From assembly GCA_013215655.1 (NCBI GenBank), contig JABSOX010000021.1:1-64000 (forward strand): DNA of 64,000 nt, read 5' to 3'. The DNA comes from Colwellia sp. Lineage in GTDB: Bacteria; Pseudomonadota; Gammaproteobacteria; Enterobacterales; Alteromonadaceae. This document shows, piece by piece, positions 17,560-24,722 of the stretch (positions are counted from its first letter, which is position 1; the number at the start of each line of letters is the position of its first letter). The notes under the pieces were generated by a model, which was not told the DNA's origin, ran no database searches, and worked only from the letters and a program-made list of their open reading frames with translations. The translations under genes were made by a program, and so were the position numbers.

Positions 17560-17703
17560 CCTGTTGATTGAAATTGTTATTTTGTAGCTGTTCACTTTGA
17601 ATTATTTACTTTGATATTTTACTTCAGGTCGATTGTATTAGCTTAACTTGAATAGGGTATGTAGGTTTAATTTAACAGCAATAGTTGGTTCAATGTAAAG
17701 ATC

Positions 17704-17737
17704 TGAGCTATAACTTAATTAAGTCATTTATATTTTG
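17704..17737 (+). repeat. Leader segment duplicated with the solute-binding gene (copy 2)
   Basis: Second copy of the leader described at 16765. The first 16 bases are identical; the following stretch up to TATTTTG has diverged slightly. Retention of the leader suggests that both genes are driven by the same kind of promoter. Confidence 0.75.
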
Positions 17738-18502
17738 AGTTCTACATTGGTAAAATATATTTATATCCCTTTTTTATTATTCAGTTTGTACCTTTCTCGC
17801 CCTGTTTGGGCCGAAACCATTAATATATCTGCAATAGATTGGTGTCCTCAAATTTGTGTTGGTGGCGATAAACCGGGTTATGTCGTTGAGCTGGTAAGAG
17901 AAGTCTTTAAGGGCACTAAATATTCGTTAAATATTGAGCATTATCCTTGGTCACGAGCAATTAAAAACGTTCTTCAAGGAAAGTATGACGCACTGTTATC
18001 TCCGGCAAAAGCGGAAGCACCTAACCTTATTTATCCGATGCATGAAGTAGGCAAACAACGGATGTGTTTTTTTACTAAAAAAACCTTTGATTGGAGATAT
18101 TCTGGTCCCGAATCATTAGCGAATCTACAAATAGGCATTGCCGTTGATACCTCGATTGAAGAGCTCAATGAATACGTAAAAAACAACCTAGCTCAATTCC
18201 AGTTTCAGCCTTATCATGAACGTTATGTCATTCAAAATGCCCACAAACTAGACAAGAAAAGAACAGATACCTTTCTATTTACTAAGAATACCACGTTGTA
18301 TGCTCTAGCAATGGCAGGTGAATCTGATAAATACCGTGAAGCGGGTTGTGTATCTGAAGCGTCAATTTATATGGCTTTTACACCTGCAAAATCAAAAGAA
18401 AAGGAGATAACAGAAATGATATCAATTTTTGACCAACGAATGCTTGAGGTAAACAAAACACCTTTTTTTGAAAAAATAATGCAAAAATATGGTCTAGAAT
18501 AG
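17735..18502 (+). CDS. Periplasmic solute-binding protein, family 3-like (copy 2)
   Basis: 255 residues from TTG 17735, with a signal peptide ending near RPVWAE. It is a tandem paralogue of the gene at 16795 and similar over its whole length. The stretch from SGPESLANLQIGIA through the NNLAQF and PYHERYV segments is identical in both proteins over about 43 residues, while the underlying DNA differs mainly at third positions. The N- and C-terminal parts differ more. It has the same fold and the same conserved cysteines, and no permease partner nearby. The two may bind related ligands or act as dose-increasing duplicates. Confidence 0.85.
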   Translation: MSSTLVKYIYIPFLLFSLYLSRPVWAETINISAIDWCPQICVGGDKPGYVVELVREVFKGTKYSLNIEHYPWSRAIKNVLQGKYDALLSPAKAEAPNLIYPMHEVGKQRMCFFTKKTFDWRYSGPESLANLQIGIAVDTSIEELNEYVKNNLAQFQFQPYHERYVIQNAHKLDKKRTDTFLFTKNTTLYALAMAGESDKYREAGCVSEASIYMAFTPAKSKEKEITEMISIFDQRMLEVNKTPFFEKIMQKYGLE

Positions 18503-18601
18503 CATGAAAATAGCGTGTAATTAAAATGTCATATCAGCGTCAAAAAGTAGTCATATCTTCATATTAAAGTTATATCAATACTTAACTGATGAGTACTGAT
18601 T

Positions 18602-18775
18602 ATGAATAACTATGAAAATATTGAATTTGATGATTTGATTAATAACGAACAACCAATTTTTGAAGGTAAAAAAAATACGCAAGTATACAAAAGAAAGTGG
18701 CGAGAGATAGAATTTTTAAAAGAAAAACGTCGATTACGTAGAGAGTTAGCGGATTACAACTTATGCTCTATATAG
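18602..18775 (+). CDS. DUF3545 family small protein
   Basis: 57 residues. The C-terminal half KRKWREIEFLKEKRRLRREL (residues 31-50) is the conserved, highly basic helix that defines DUF3545, a short family found in gammaproteobacteria such as Vibrio and Shewanella. The N-terminal half is acidic (NIEFDDLINNEQ). The function is unknown; the shape suggests a nucleic-acid- or ribosome-associated helix, which is inference. The gene is easily missed because of its size. It sits between the solute-binding pair and hpf on the same strand, and ATG 18602 is the only sensible start. Confidence 0.8.
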   Translation: MNNYENIEFDDLINNEQPIFEGKKNTQVYKRKWREIEFLKEKRRLRRELADYNLCSI

Positions 18776-18959
18776 CGTTTTAACTGTTATTAAGTGACTT
18801 GAAATATTTATAAACATTTAATTAAAATTTTCTATCATTTTGCCATTGTTTTTTGTGTCTATTGCCCAGAGTATATTATTAAGCCCGATAATTAATGAAG
18901 ATTCTATTTTCAATTATTTGTGGCTTGGCACTTTTGAAAACAACAAAAAAGGTAGCATT

Positions 18960-19292
18960 ATGAAAATAAACATTTCCGGTCACCATGTTGAAATTACTGA
19001 AGGTATTAAACAGTCAATTGAAAACAAATTCTCCAAAATAGCTAAACATTTCCCAACGATCATGACCATGAATTCAACCATAACGGTTGAACCTCATTTG
19101 CAAAAATTAGAAGTAACCACACATTATGAAGGCAGTGATGTTTCTGTTACTGCTTCTGGAAAAGAGTTATATGCAGCCATTGCAAGTGCGGCTAAAAAAT
19201 TAGAAGCAGCGTTAAAACATCGCAAAGGTGTACTTGCTGCTAAATTACATGAAAAATATCATGTACAAGAGTCGGATGCTTTCCAGAGTTAA
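18960..19292 (+). CDS. hpf: Ribosome hibernation promoting factor, short form
   Basis: 110 residues from ATG 18960. The frame is open for 40 codons further upstream, but the AGGTAG just before 18960 and the family's usual start (MKINISGHHVEITEGI) decide for this ATG. It is the S30AE/YfiA fold: beta-alpha-beta-beta-beta-alpha, with the basic C-terminal helix KKLEAALKHRKGVLAAKLHEKY that contacts the 30S decoding region. The length matches short HPF/RaiA-type proteins, not long HPF, so it would either promote 100S dimers (Hpf) or block them (RaiA); the short tail after the last helix fits Hpf or a close variant. A strong terminator follows directly. Confidence 0.85.
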   Translation: MKINISGHHVEITEGIKQSIENKFSKIAKHFPTIMTMNSTITVEPHLQKLEVTTHYEGSDVSVTASGKELYAAIASAAKKLEAALKHRKGVLAAKLHEKYHVQESDAFQS

Positions 19293-19321
19293 TAAACCTG
19301 AATAATTCAAATAAACTAAAT

Positions 19322-19349
19322 AAAAAGGCTATCAATCGATAGCCTTTTT
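19322..19349 (+). terminator. Rho-independent terminator after hpf
   Basis: Perfect 12-bp stem AAAAAGGCTATC (19322-19333) / GATAGCCTTTTT (19338-19349) with a 4-base AATC loop and a T-run in the 3' arm. It can work in both directions and also closes the convergent CDGSH gene. Confidence 0.92.
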
Positions 19350-19382
19350 ATTTACAGGAAGTACGGTGTAGGTCGAAGTTCA

Positions 19383-19426
19383 CTTCGACAATACTTCGAC
19401 AATACTTCGACAATACTTCGACAATA
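19383..19426. repeat. 11-bp tandem repeat, 4 exact copies
   Basis: CTTCGACAATA is repeated four times, with a degenerate fifth unit at 19427. The array is preceded by a small inverted repeat (GTCGAAG 19372-19378 / CTTCGAC 19383-19389) that shares its first unit. It lies between the hpf terminator and the end of the convergent gene. Confidence 0.88.
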
Positions 19427-19444
19427 CCTCGATAAATAAAACTC

Positions 19445-20983
19445 TTATTTTGAAAACCCCGAGTAGTTTATCCCCGATAAACTCGCCATTTGTTGATGCC
19501 AAGTTGCCAAGTCATTTTTATTAAATTCGCTCAATTGGTGGTGACCACAGGCTCTGGCCATTACTTGCATAAGCTCAACCGATGCAGCAAAAAAATTATT
19601 TAATTTAATTGCTGAATTCTCAATATTTAATAGTTTACGTAGCTCAGGATTTTGAGTAGCAATACCTACTGGGCAATTATTAGTATTGCACATGCGAGCT
19701 GCAACACAACCTATCGCTTGCATTGCACTATTTGCTACGGCAATGCCATCAGCACCTAATGCCATGGCTTTAACATAGTCGATAGGCGTTCGTAAGCCAC
19801 CTGTTATGATCAATGTTACTTTTCCTGATAAGCCTTGTTGATCTAAGTATCGACGAGCTCTAGCTAAGGCTGGAATAGTGGGCACACTAATATGATCTCT
19901 AAAAATTTCTGGTGCAGCGCCAGTACCACCTCCTCGACCATCTAAAATAATGTAATCGGCACTGGCGTCTATCGCAAATTTCATATCTTCTTCTATGTGA
20001 TTTGCACTGAGTTTAAAACCGATGGGTATGCCTCCGGTAATTTCACGTACCCTGTTGGCAAAGTTTTTAAAATCTTCAACACTATGTAAATCTATAAACG
20101 TTGGTGGAGAGACCGCTGCTATCCCTTCTTCAATGCCACGTACTTGCGATATTCTCCCTATATTTTTATTACCCGGTAGATGACCACCAGTGCCTGTCTT
20201 TGCTCCTTGACCACCTTTGAAATGAAATGCTTGTACATTTTTTAACTGCTCTTCATTAAAACCAAATTTTGCACTGGCTAATTCATAAAAATAACGAGAA
20301 TTACTTTGTTGTTCTTCGGGTAACATTCCGCCTTCTCCCGAACAAATACCCGTGCCAGCAAGCTCCGCTCCTTTAGCCAGTGAAATTTTTGCTTCTTCTG
20401 ATAAGGCGCCAAAACTCATGTCTGATACAAACAAAGGAATATCTAATTGCAGTGGTTTTTTTGCCTTAGGCCCAATGATAAGTGTGGTACCTACTGATTG
20501 ATTTTCTAGCAAAGGTTTATTCGCCATTTGCGCCACCATTATTTGAATATCGTCCCAGTGAGGGAGTAAATGACGTGGCACTCCCATTGAAGTCATTGGG
20601 CCGTGATGACCTACTTTAGATAAACCATTTTTGGCAAGTTCGTGAATAAAAGCAACGGTGGGTTCTTCGGGTGTAGGCTCTGCGGTAGGTATTTGTTGTG
20701 CTTGGACTTTTACATCAGGGCCGACATTACCTACTTGTTCATTGCTAAAGTTTTTATGTGTGCCATCACAAAAAGGAGTATTGTTACTGTACTTACAAGC
20801 ACATAGATAAGCGGTATCGTCGCTTTCTGCTTGAAAAGCTTTGGGTTTGAATGTAGAGCCAGCATGTGAACCATCACAAAAAGGCTGTTTGGCTGACTTG
20901 CCGCAAGTACAAAAATAATAGTCTTCACCTTTATTGAGTTCTACACCAACAGGTTTGTTATTAGCTATTACTGGGTTGTTCAT
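19445..20983 (-). CDS. Two CDGSH iron-sulfur domains fused to an FMN-binding glutamate-synthase domain
   Basis: 512 residues. The N-terminus has two CDGSH [2Fe-2S] motifs: CTCGKSAKQPFCDGSH (about 24-39) and CACKYSNNTPFCDGTH (about 61-76). From about residue 130 the protein is a glutamate-synthase-type alpha/beta barrel that binds FMN (LFVSDMSFGALSEEA; GGQGAKTGTGGHLPG), with the 3Fe-4S cysteines in CVAARMCNTNNCPVG near residue 430. The amidotransferase domain of true GOGAT is absent, so it is not a normal glutamate synthase. It is probably a cytoplasmic flavo-iron-sulfur oxidoreductase with its own electron-carrier domains. It stands alone, converging on hpf. Confidence 0.9.
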   Translation of the reverse strand: MNNPVIANNKPVGVELNKGEDYYFCTCGKSAKQPFCDGSHAGSTFKPKAFQAESDDTAYLCACKYSNNTPFCDGTHKNFSNEQVGNVGPDVKVQAQQIPTAEPTPEEPTVAFIHELAKNGLSKVGHHGPMTSMGVPRHLLPHWDDIQIMVAQMANKPLLENQSVGTTLIIGPKAKKPLQLDIPLFVSDMSFGALSEEAKISLAKGAELAGTGICSGEGGMLPEEQQSNSRYFYELASAKFGFNEEQLKNVQAFHFKGGQGAKTGTGGHLPGNKNIGRISQVRGIEEGIAAVSPPTFIDLHSVEDFKNFANRVREITGGIPIGFKLSANHIEEDMKFAIDASADYIILDGRGGGTGAAPEIFRDHISVPTIPALARARRYLDQQGLSGKVTLIITGGLRTPIDYVKAMALGADGIAVANSAMQAIGCVAARMCNTNNCPVGIATQNPELRKLLNIENSAIKLNNFFAASVELMQVMARACGHHQLSEFNKNDLATWHQQMASLSGINYSGFSK

Positions 20984-21153
20984 ATATCCACCTTTTTATG
21001 AATTAATCTATTTAACCTAATCATTTTATTATGCTGCTTCAACTTGATTTTGCACGATAAAACCGCCTAAGTATCTGAGTATAGCTCAAGGTAATGTTGC
21101 AAGTTCAATGTGGCCTAGGTAAAATCCCTTTCTTTTTTATCATGTAAAATCTT

Positions 21154-21726
21154 ATGTTTGAACTTAAATACCAAACCCCTTTTAATTGGACCGAGAAGGT
21201 CTTGGCTGATATGGACTCTTTTTTACAAGATCATGCTGCGGCAGAGAAAAAAGCTTCGGGAATGGCAATGTCGATGTTGTCTCATTATCCCGATAGAAAA
21301 CGCTTGGTAAAAGAGATGACAGACTTAGCTTTAGAAGAGCTTATTCATTTCAAAGAAGTGGTGAAAATTTTACAAGCACGTGACGTGAATTTATGTGACG
21401 ATAAAAAAGATAGTTATATAAAACAAATTCGTGCCATTTTTCGTAATGGTCAAGACGTGTTTCTTCTTGATCGATTGTTAGTCGGTGCAGTGATTGAAGC
21501 GCGTGGTTATGAGCGTTTTTCATTGGTAGGTGAAGCATTAGAGGCGGGTGACTTAAAAGATTTTTATGTAACTATTGCTGCATCAGAAAAAACGCATATG
21601 AATTTATTTGTAGAACTCGCTTACGAGTATTTTGATAAAGCAGAAGTTGATATACGTTTAGACGAAATATTGATTGCTGAAGCTAAAATTTGTCAGGATT
21701 TACCTTTTAGGGCTGCGTTGCATTAA
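21154..21726 (+). CDS. miaE: tRNA-(ms2io6A)-hydroxylase
   Basis: 190 residues, the normal length for MiaE. It is a four-helix-bundle, ferritin-like diiron enzyme: the ligand motifs are EELIHFKEV (E-E-x-x-H, about residue 67), IEARGYERF (about 115) and ASEKTHMNL (E-x-x-H, about 146). It hydroxylates the isopentenyl group of ms2i6A at position 37 of tRNAs that read U-starting codons, using O2. Conservation of all ligand motifs suggests activity. The gene is monocistronic and converges on the HDAC-like gene, with a hairpin between them. Confidence 0.93.
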   Translation: MFELKYQTPFNWTEKVLADMDSFLQDHAAAEKKASGMAMSMLSHYPDRKRLVKEMTDLALEELIHFKEVVKILQARDVNLCDDKKDSYIKQIRAIFRNGQDVFLLDRLLVGAVIEARGYERFSLVGEALEAGDLKDFYVTIAASEKTHMNLFVELAYEYFDKAEVDIRLDEILIAEAKICQDLPFRAALH

Positions 21727-21748
21727 TCAAATTGAATTCAGCTTACTA

Positions 21749-21783
21749 TATGAATGATCAAAACGTAGCTTTGGTCATTCATA
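21749..21783. terminator. Hairpin between convergent miaE and deacylase genes
   Basis: TATGAATGATCAAA (21749-21762) pairs with TTTGGTCATTCATA (21770-21783) with one G-T wobble and a 7-base loop. T-runs are short, but the position between two convergent stops fits a bidirectional terminator. Confidence 0.55.
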
Positions 21784-21790
21784 ATATGAG

Positions 21791-22711
21791 TTAACCAATT
21801 AACCCCTTAATATGCGCGACAACACTTCTTCCTAACGCGCCTAATGAATAGCCGCCTTCTAATAATGAGATAATACGACCTTCACTATACTGTTCTGCAA
21901 TTACCTTTAATTGATCGGTAACCCAGCGATAATCAGCTTCAGTTAAACTGATTTGCGACATATCATCTTCAATGTGTGCATCAAACCCAGCAGAAATAAA
22001 AATCATTTGCGGCTTAAAGTTATGTAATGCAGGCAACCATTTATCGGTAATAGCTTGACGAAATTCAGGGCCTTTTGTGGTTGCGGGTAATGGTGTATTT
22101 ATAATTGGTGGGGTATCGCTCTCTTGCATTTCAAAGGGGTAAAAAGGGTACTGATAGGTTGAACAAAATAAAAAGCCATTTTTGTCTTTAATAATATTCT
22201 CAGTGCCGTTGCCGTGGTGAACATCAAAATCAACAATAGCGATTCGCTCAAGTTTATATTTCTCTTTTGCATAAGCGGCGGCAATACAAATATTATTGAA
22301 AAAACAAAAGCCCATGCCTTTATTACGTTCAGCATGATGACCCGGTGGCCGAGTTGCACAAAATGCTGACTTTAATGTACCTGACATCACTAAATCAACG
22401 GCATCAACTGCAGCTCCCGCAGACAGTAATACTGCGGGTAAAGTTTCTGGTGTCATTGAGGTATCGTCATCAACTTTAAAGGTGCCTTCTTGCGGAGCAT
22501 TATCAAAAATATAATCAATGTAACTTTTGTCATGTGCTAATTCGATAAGCTTTTTGTCAATAGGTTTAGCATCATATTGACGAATAACATATTCAAGGCC
22601 GCTGCGAATAAGTTGGTCGTGAATTGCGCCTAAACGAGCGGGCGACTCAGGATGATGATCTCCCATATTATGATTGCTACAGCGGTGATGACTGATAACC
22701 CCAACAGACAT
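21791..22711 (-). CDS. Histone deacetylase family protein (acetylpolyamine/acyl-lysine deacylase-like)
   Basis: 306 residues, the usual size of class II-like bacterial HDAC homologues. Zinc-site and charge-relay motifs are all present: RPPGHHAERNKGMGFCFFNN (tandem His pair), VDFDVHHGNGT (zinc Asp and His), SAGFDAH (zinc Asp) and LEGGYSLGAL. It should hydrolyse an N-acyl bond in the cytoplasm; bacterial members deacetylate polyamines, lysines or other amines, and the substrate is not readable here. It lies 49 bp downstream of, and on the same strand as, the acyl-CoA transferase/GNAT fusion, so one operon may both add and remove acyl groups. Confidence 0.9.
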   Translation of the reverse strand: MSVGVISHHRCSNHNMGDHHPESPARLGAIHDQLIRSGLEYVIRQYDAKPIDKKLIELAHDKSYIDYIFDNAPQEGTFKVDDDTSMTPETLPAVLLSAGAAVDAVDLVMSGTLKSAFCATRPPGHHAERNKGMGFCFFNNICIAAAYAKEKYKLERIAIVDFDVHHGNGTENIIKDKNGFLFCSTYQYPFYPFEMQESDTPPIINTPLPATTKGPEFRQAITDKWLPALHNFKPQMIFISAGFDAHIEDDMSQISLTEADYRWVTDQLKVIAEQYSEGRIISLLEGGYSLGALGRSVVAHIKGLIG

Positions 22712-22760
22712 ATTAATTCCTTGTTTTTCTAATTTTTCTTGTTTTTATGTCGAATGTTAT

Positions 22761-24602
22761 TTAGCTATCAAATGTTAAAGCTAAATCAATTTCGTCCATT
22801 TCTTCTGAATAGCCACGTACGAAGCCTACATTTTCAAATACTTTGAGCATCGGCGCGTTATCTCGGCGCACACAGGCAACTAATTTACTTAATTTTCGTT
22901 TTTTTGCAATTTTAATTATTTCAGCAAGTAATGTTCTTGCTAAACCTTTACCTCGTTTATTTTCACTGATCACAAAAGCGACTTCAGCGCTGTTATTACT
23001 TTCAATAAAATAATAGCGTCCTACGGCATGAATAACTTCACCTAAATGGTTTTTCTGAACAAAACATAAGGCCAGATCTTTATGTTGATTAACACTGACT
23101 AAGTTACATGATTTCTCACGCGTCATTTGTGTGGCGTGATGGTTGTAACGCATGATCAATGTTTCTTTATTATGCGAATAAAAAAACTCTTGTAGCTTAC
23201 GTTCATCGGCAGGCGCTAGTGGTCGTAGCATATATTCAACATCTGAGAAGATGAATTTTTTAAGTTCTACCGCGCCAAGTTCAGGTACAGATGTTGGTGT
23301 ACTTTCCTGATATTCAGGCACCCAATAATGTTTACGAACATCAGCGAGTAATTTATCTCTAAATTTAGGGTGGGCGATACGAATAAGTTCTAATGCCCGT
23401 TCACGAATGCTTTTTCCTAATAATGAAGCGATACCATATTCTGTGACTACATAAGCGACATGACCTCGTGAAGTTACGACACCACCGCCTTCGGTGATAT
23501 GTGCAACGATACGTGATATTTTTTCGTCTTTAGTGGTTGAGGGTAGGGCAATGATTGGTTTGCCGCCTTTACTCAAGGATGCTCCACGGGTGAAATCAAC
23601 TTGTCCACCAATACCACTATAGAATTGATAACCAATCGAGTCTGAAACCACTTGTCCTGTTAAATCAACTTCAATAGCGCTGTTGATGGCAACCATATTG
23701 TCATTCTTTGCTATATTCACTGGAGAATTTATATGTTCTGAAGGGTAAAATTCAACATGGGGATTACCATCAACAAAATCGTATAAACGTTGTGTACCTA
23801 GACAAAAGGTAACGACAGCCTTACCTTTATGAAAGGTCTTTTTACGGTTGTTAATCACTCCTTTAAGCATCAAATCAATCACACCATCAGAGATCATTTC
23901 ACTATGGATACCTAAGTCTTTATGATTAGCTAAATAACGTAATACCGCTTCAGGTATTTTACCTATACCAATTTGTAAGGTTGCGCCATTTTCTACTAAC
24001 ATCGCAACATATTGACCAATTTGCTCATTCACTTGATCGATACCAACCGGCGGTAATTCAGGGATAGTTTGCTCTGCCTCAAGCCAAGCATGAATTTGGT
24101 TCATATGCACAAAACTATGACCGTTGGTACGTGGCATTTTTGGATTGATTTGTGCGACAACATATTTGGCTGATTTTACGGCTGAACTGACAATATCAAC
24201 ACTTACTCCCATAGAACAATACCCATACTCATCTGTAGGACTAACCATAATAATATCAACATCAAGGGGTAATACATTTTCACGAAAGAGTTTAGGAATA
24301 TCTGAAATAAAAGTTGGGGTGTAATCTGCTCGCCCTTCAGCTATGGCTTCACGAATGTTTTTCCCACCAATAAAAAACGCATTGACCTTAAATAAGTCTT
24401 TATATTGCGGCTCAGCCCATTTATTTTCTGAGAGTGTTAAAATATGAACCGTTTCAATATCATGCAAGTTAGCACTGTTAGCGATTAAATTATCAATCAG
24501 TTCATTGGGTACTGCAGCGTTGGAGCCAATAAAAATGCGATTACCTGATTTAAGAAAATCAGGCCAGTGAAGTCTGTTCGTTTTAGAATATTGAATTAAC
24601 AT
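22761..24602 (-). CDS. Acetyl-CoA hydrolase/transferase fused to a GNAT domain
   Basis: About 613 residues from ATG 24602; a TTG six codons upstream is also in frame. The first 440 residues form an acetyl-CoA hydrolase/CoA-transferase (Ach1/Cat1 family): GSNAAVPNELI, the GIGKIPEAVLRYL motif and YSGIGGQVDFTRGASLSKGG, followed by VVTEYGIASLLGKS. The C-terminal 145 residues are a GNAT acyltransferase (EVAFVISENKRGKGLARTLLAEI). Family I CoA-transferases move CoA between acyl groups via a Glu-CoA thioester. Fusion with GNAT suggests that acyl-CoA made or sensed by the first domain is used or controlled by the second. An HDAC-like gene follows after 49 bp. Confidence 0.88.
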   Translation of the reverse strand: MLIQYSKTNRLHWPDFLKSGNRIFIGSNAAVPNELIDNLIANSANLHDIETVHILTLSENKWAEPQYKDLFKVNAFFIGGKNIREAIAEGRADYTPTFISDIPKLFRENVLPLDVDIIMVSPTDEYGYCSMGVSVDIVSSAVKSAKYVVAQINPKMPRTNGHSFVHMNQIHAWLEAEQTIPELPPVGIDQVNEQIGQYVAMLVENGATLQIGIGKIPEAVLRYLANHKDLGIHSEMISDGVIDLMLKGVINNRKKTFHKGKAVVTFCLGTQRLYDFVDGNPHVEFYPSEHINSPVNIAKNDNMVAINSAIEVDLTGQVVSDSIGYQFYSGIGGQVDFTRGASLSKGGKPIIALPSTTKDEKISRIVAHITEGGGVVTSRGHVAYVVTEYGIASLLGKSIRERALELIRIAHPKFRDKLLADVRKHYWVPEYQESTPTSVPELGAVELKKFIFSDVEYMLRPLAPADERKLQEFFYSHNKETLIMRYNHHATQMTREKSCNLVSVNQHKDLALCFVQKNHLGEVIHAVGRYYFIESNNSAEVAFVISENKRGKGLARTLLAEIIKIAKKRKLSKLVACVRRDNAPMLKVFENVGFVRGYSEEMDEIDLALTFDS

Positions 24603-24671
24603 GAATAAACTAGATTCCAAATATCATTGTATAAGGGTAATTATGATTCGTTTGGTAATATTTTTGTTGAT

Positions 24672-24700
24672 CGTTGTCAAAGGGTTCAGCTTTGACAACG
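24672..24700. terminator. 11-bp perfect hairpin after the RND operon
   Basis: CGTTGTCAAAG (24672-24682) and CTTTGACAACG (24690-24700) with a 7-base loop, 22 bp past the last codon of the RND pump. No clear T-run follows on the minus strand, so termination efficiency is uncertain. Confidence 0.5.
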
Positions 24701-24722
24701 TAATGTTCATCTCATTTGAATC

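Noticed and set aside
19445-20983. Glutamate synthase large subunit (gltB)
   Set aside because: The amidotransferase domain and most of the roughly 1500-residue protein are missing, and two CDGSH domains are added.
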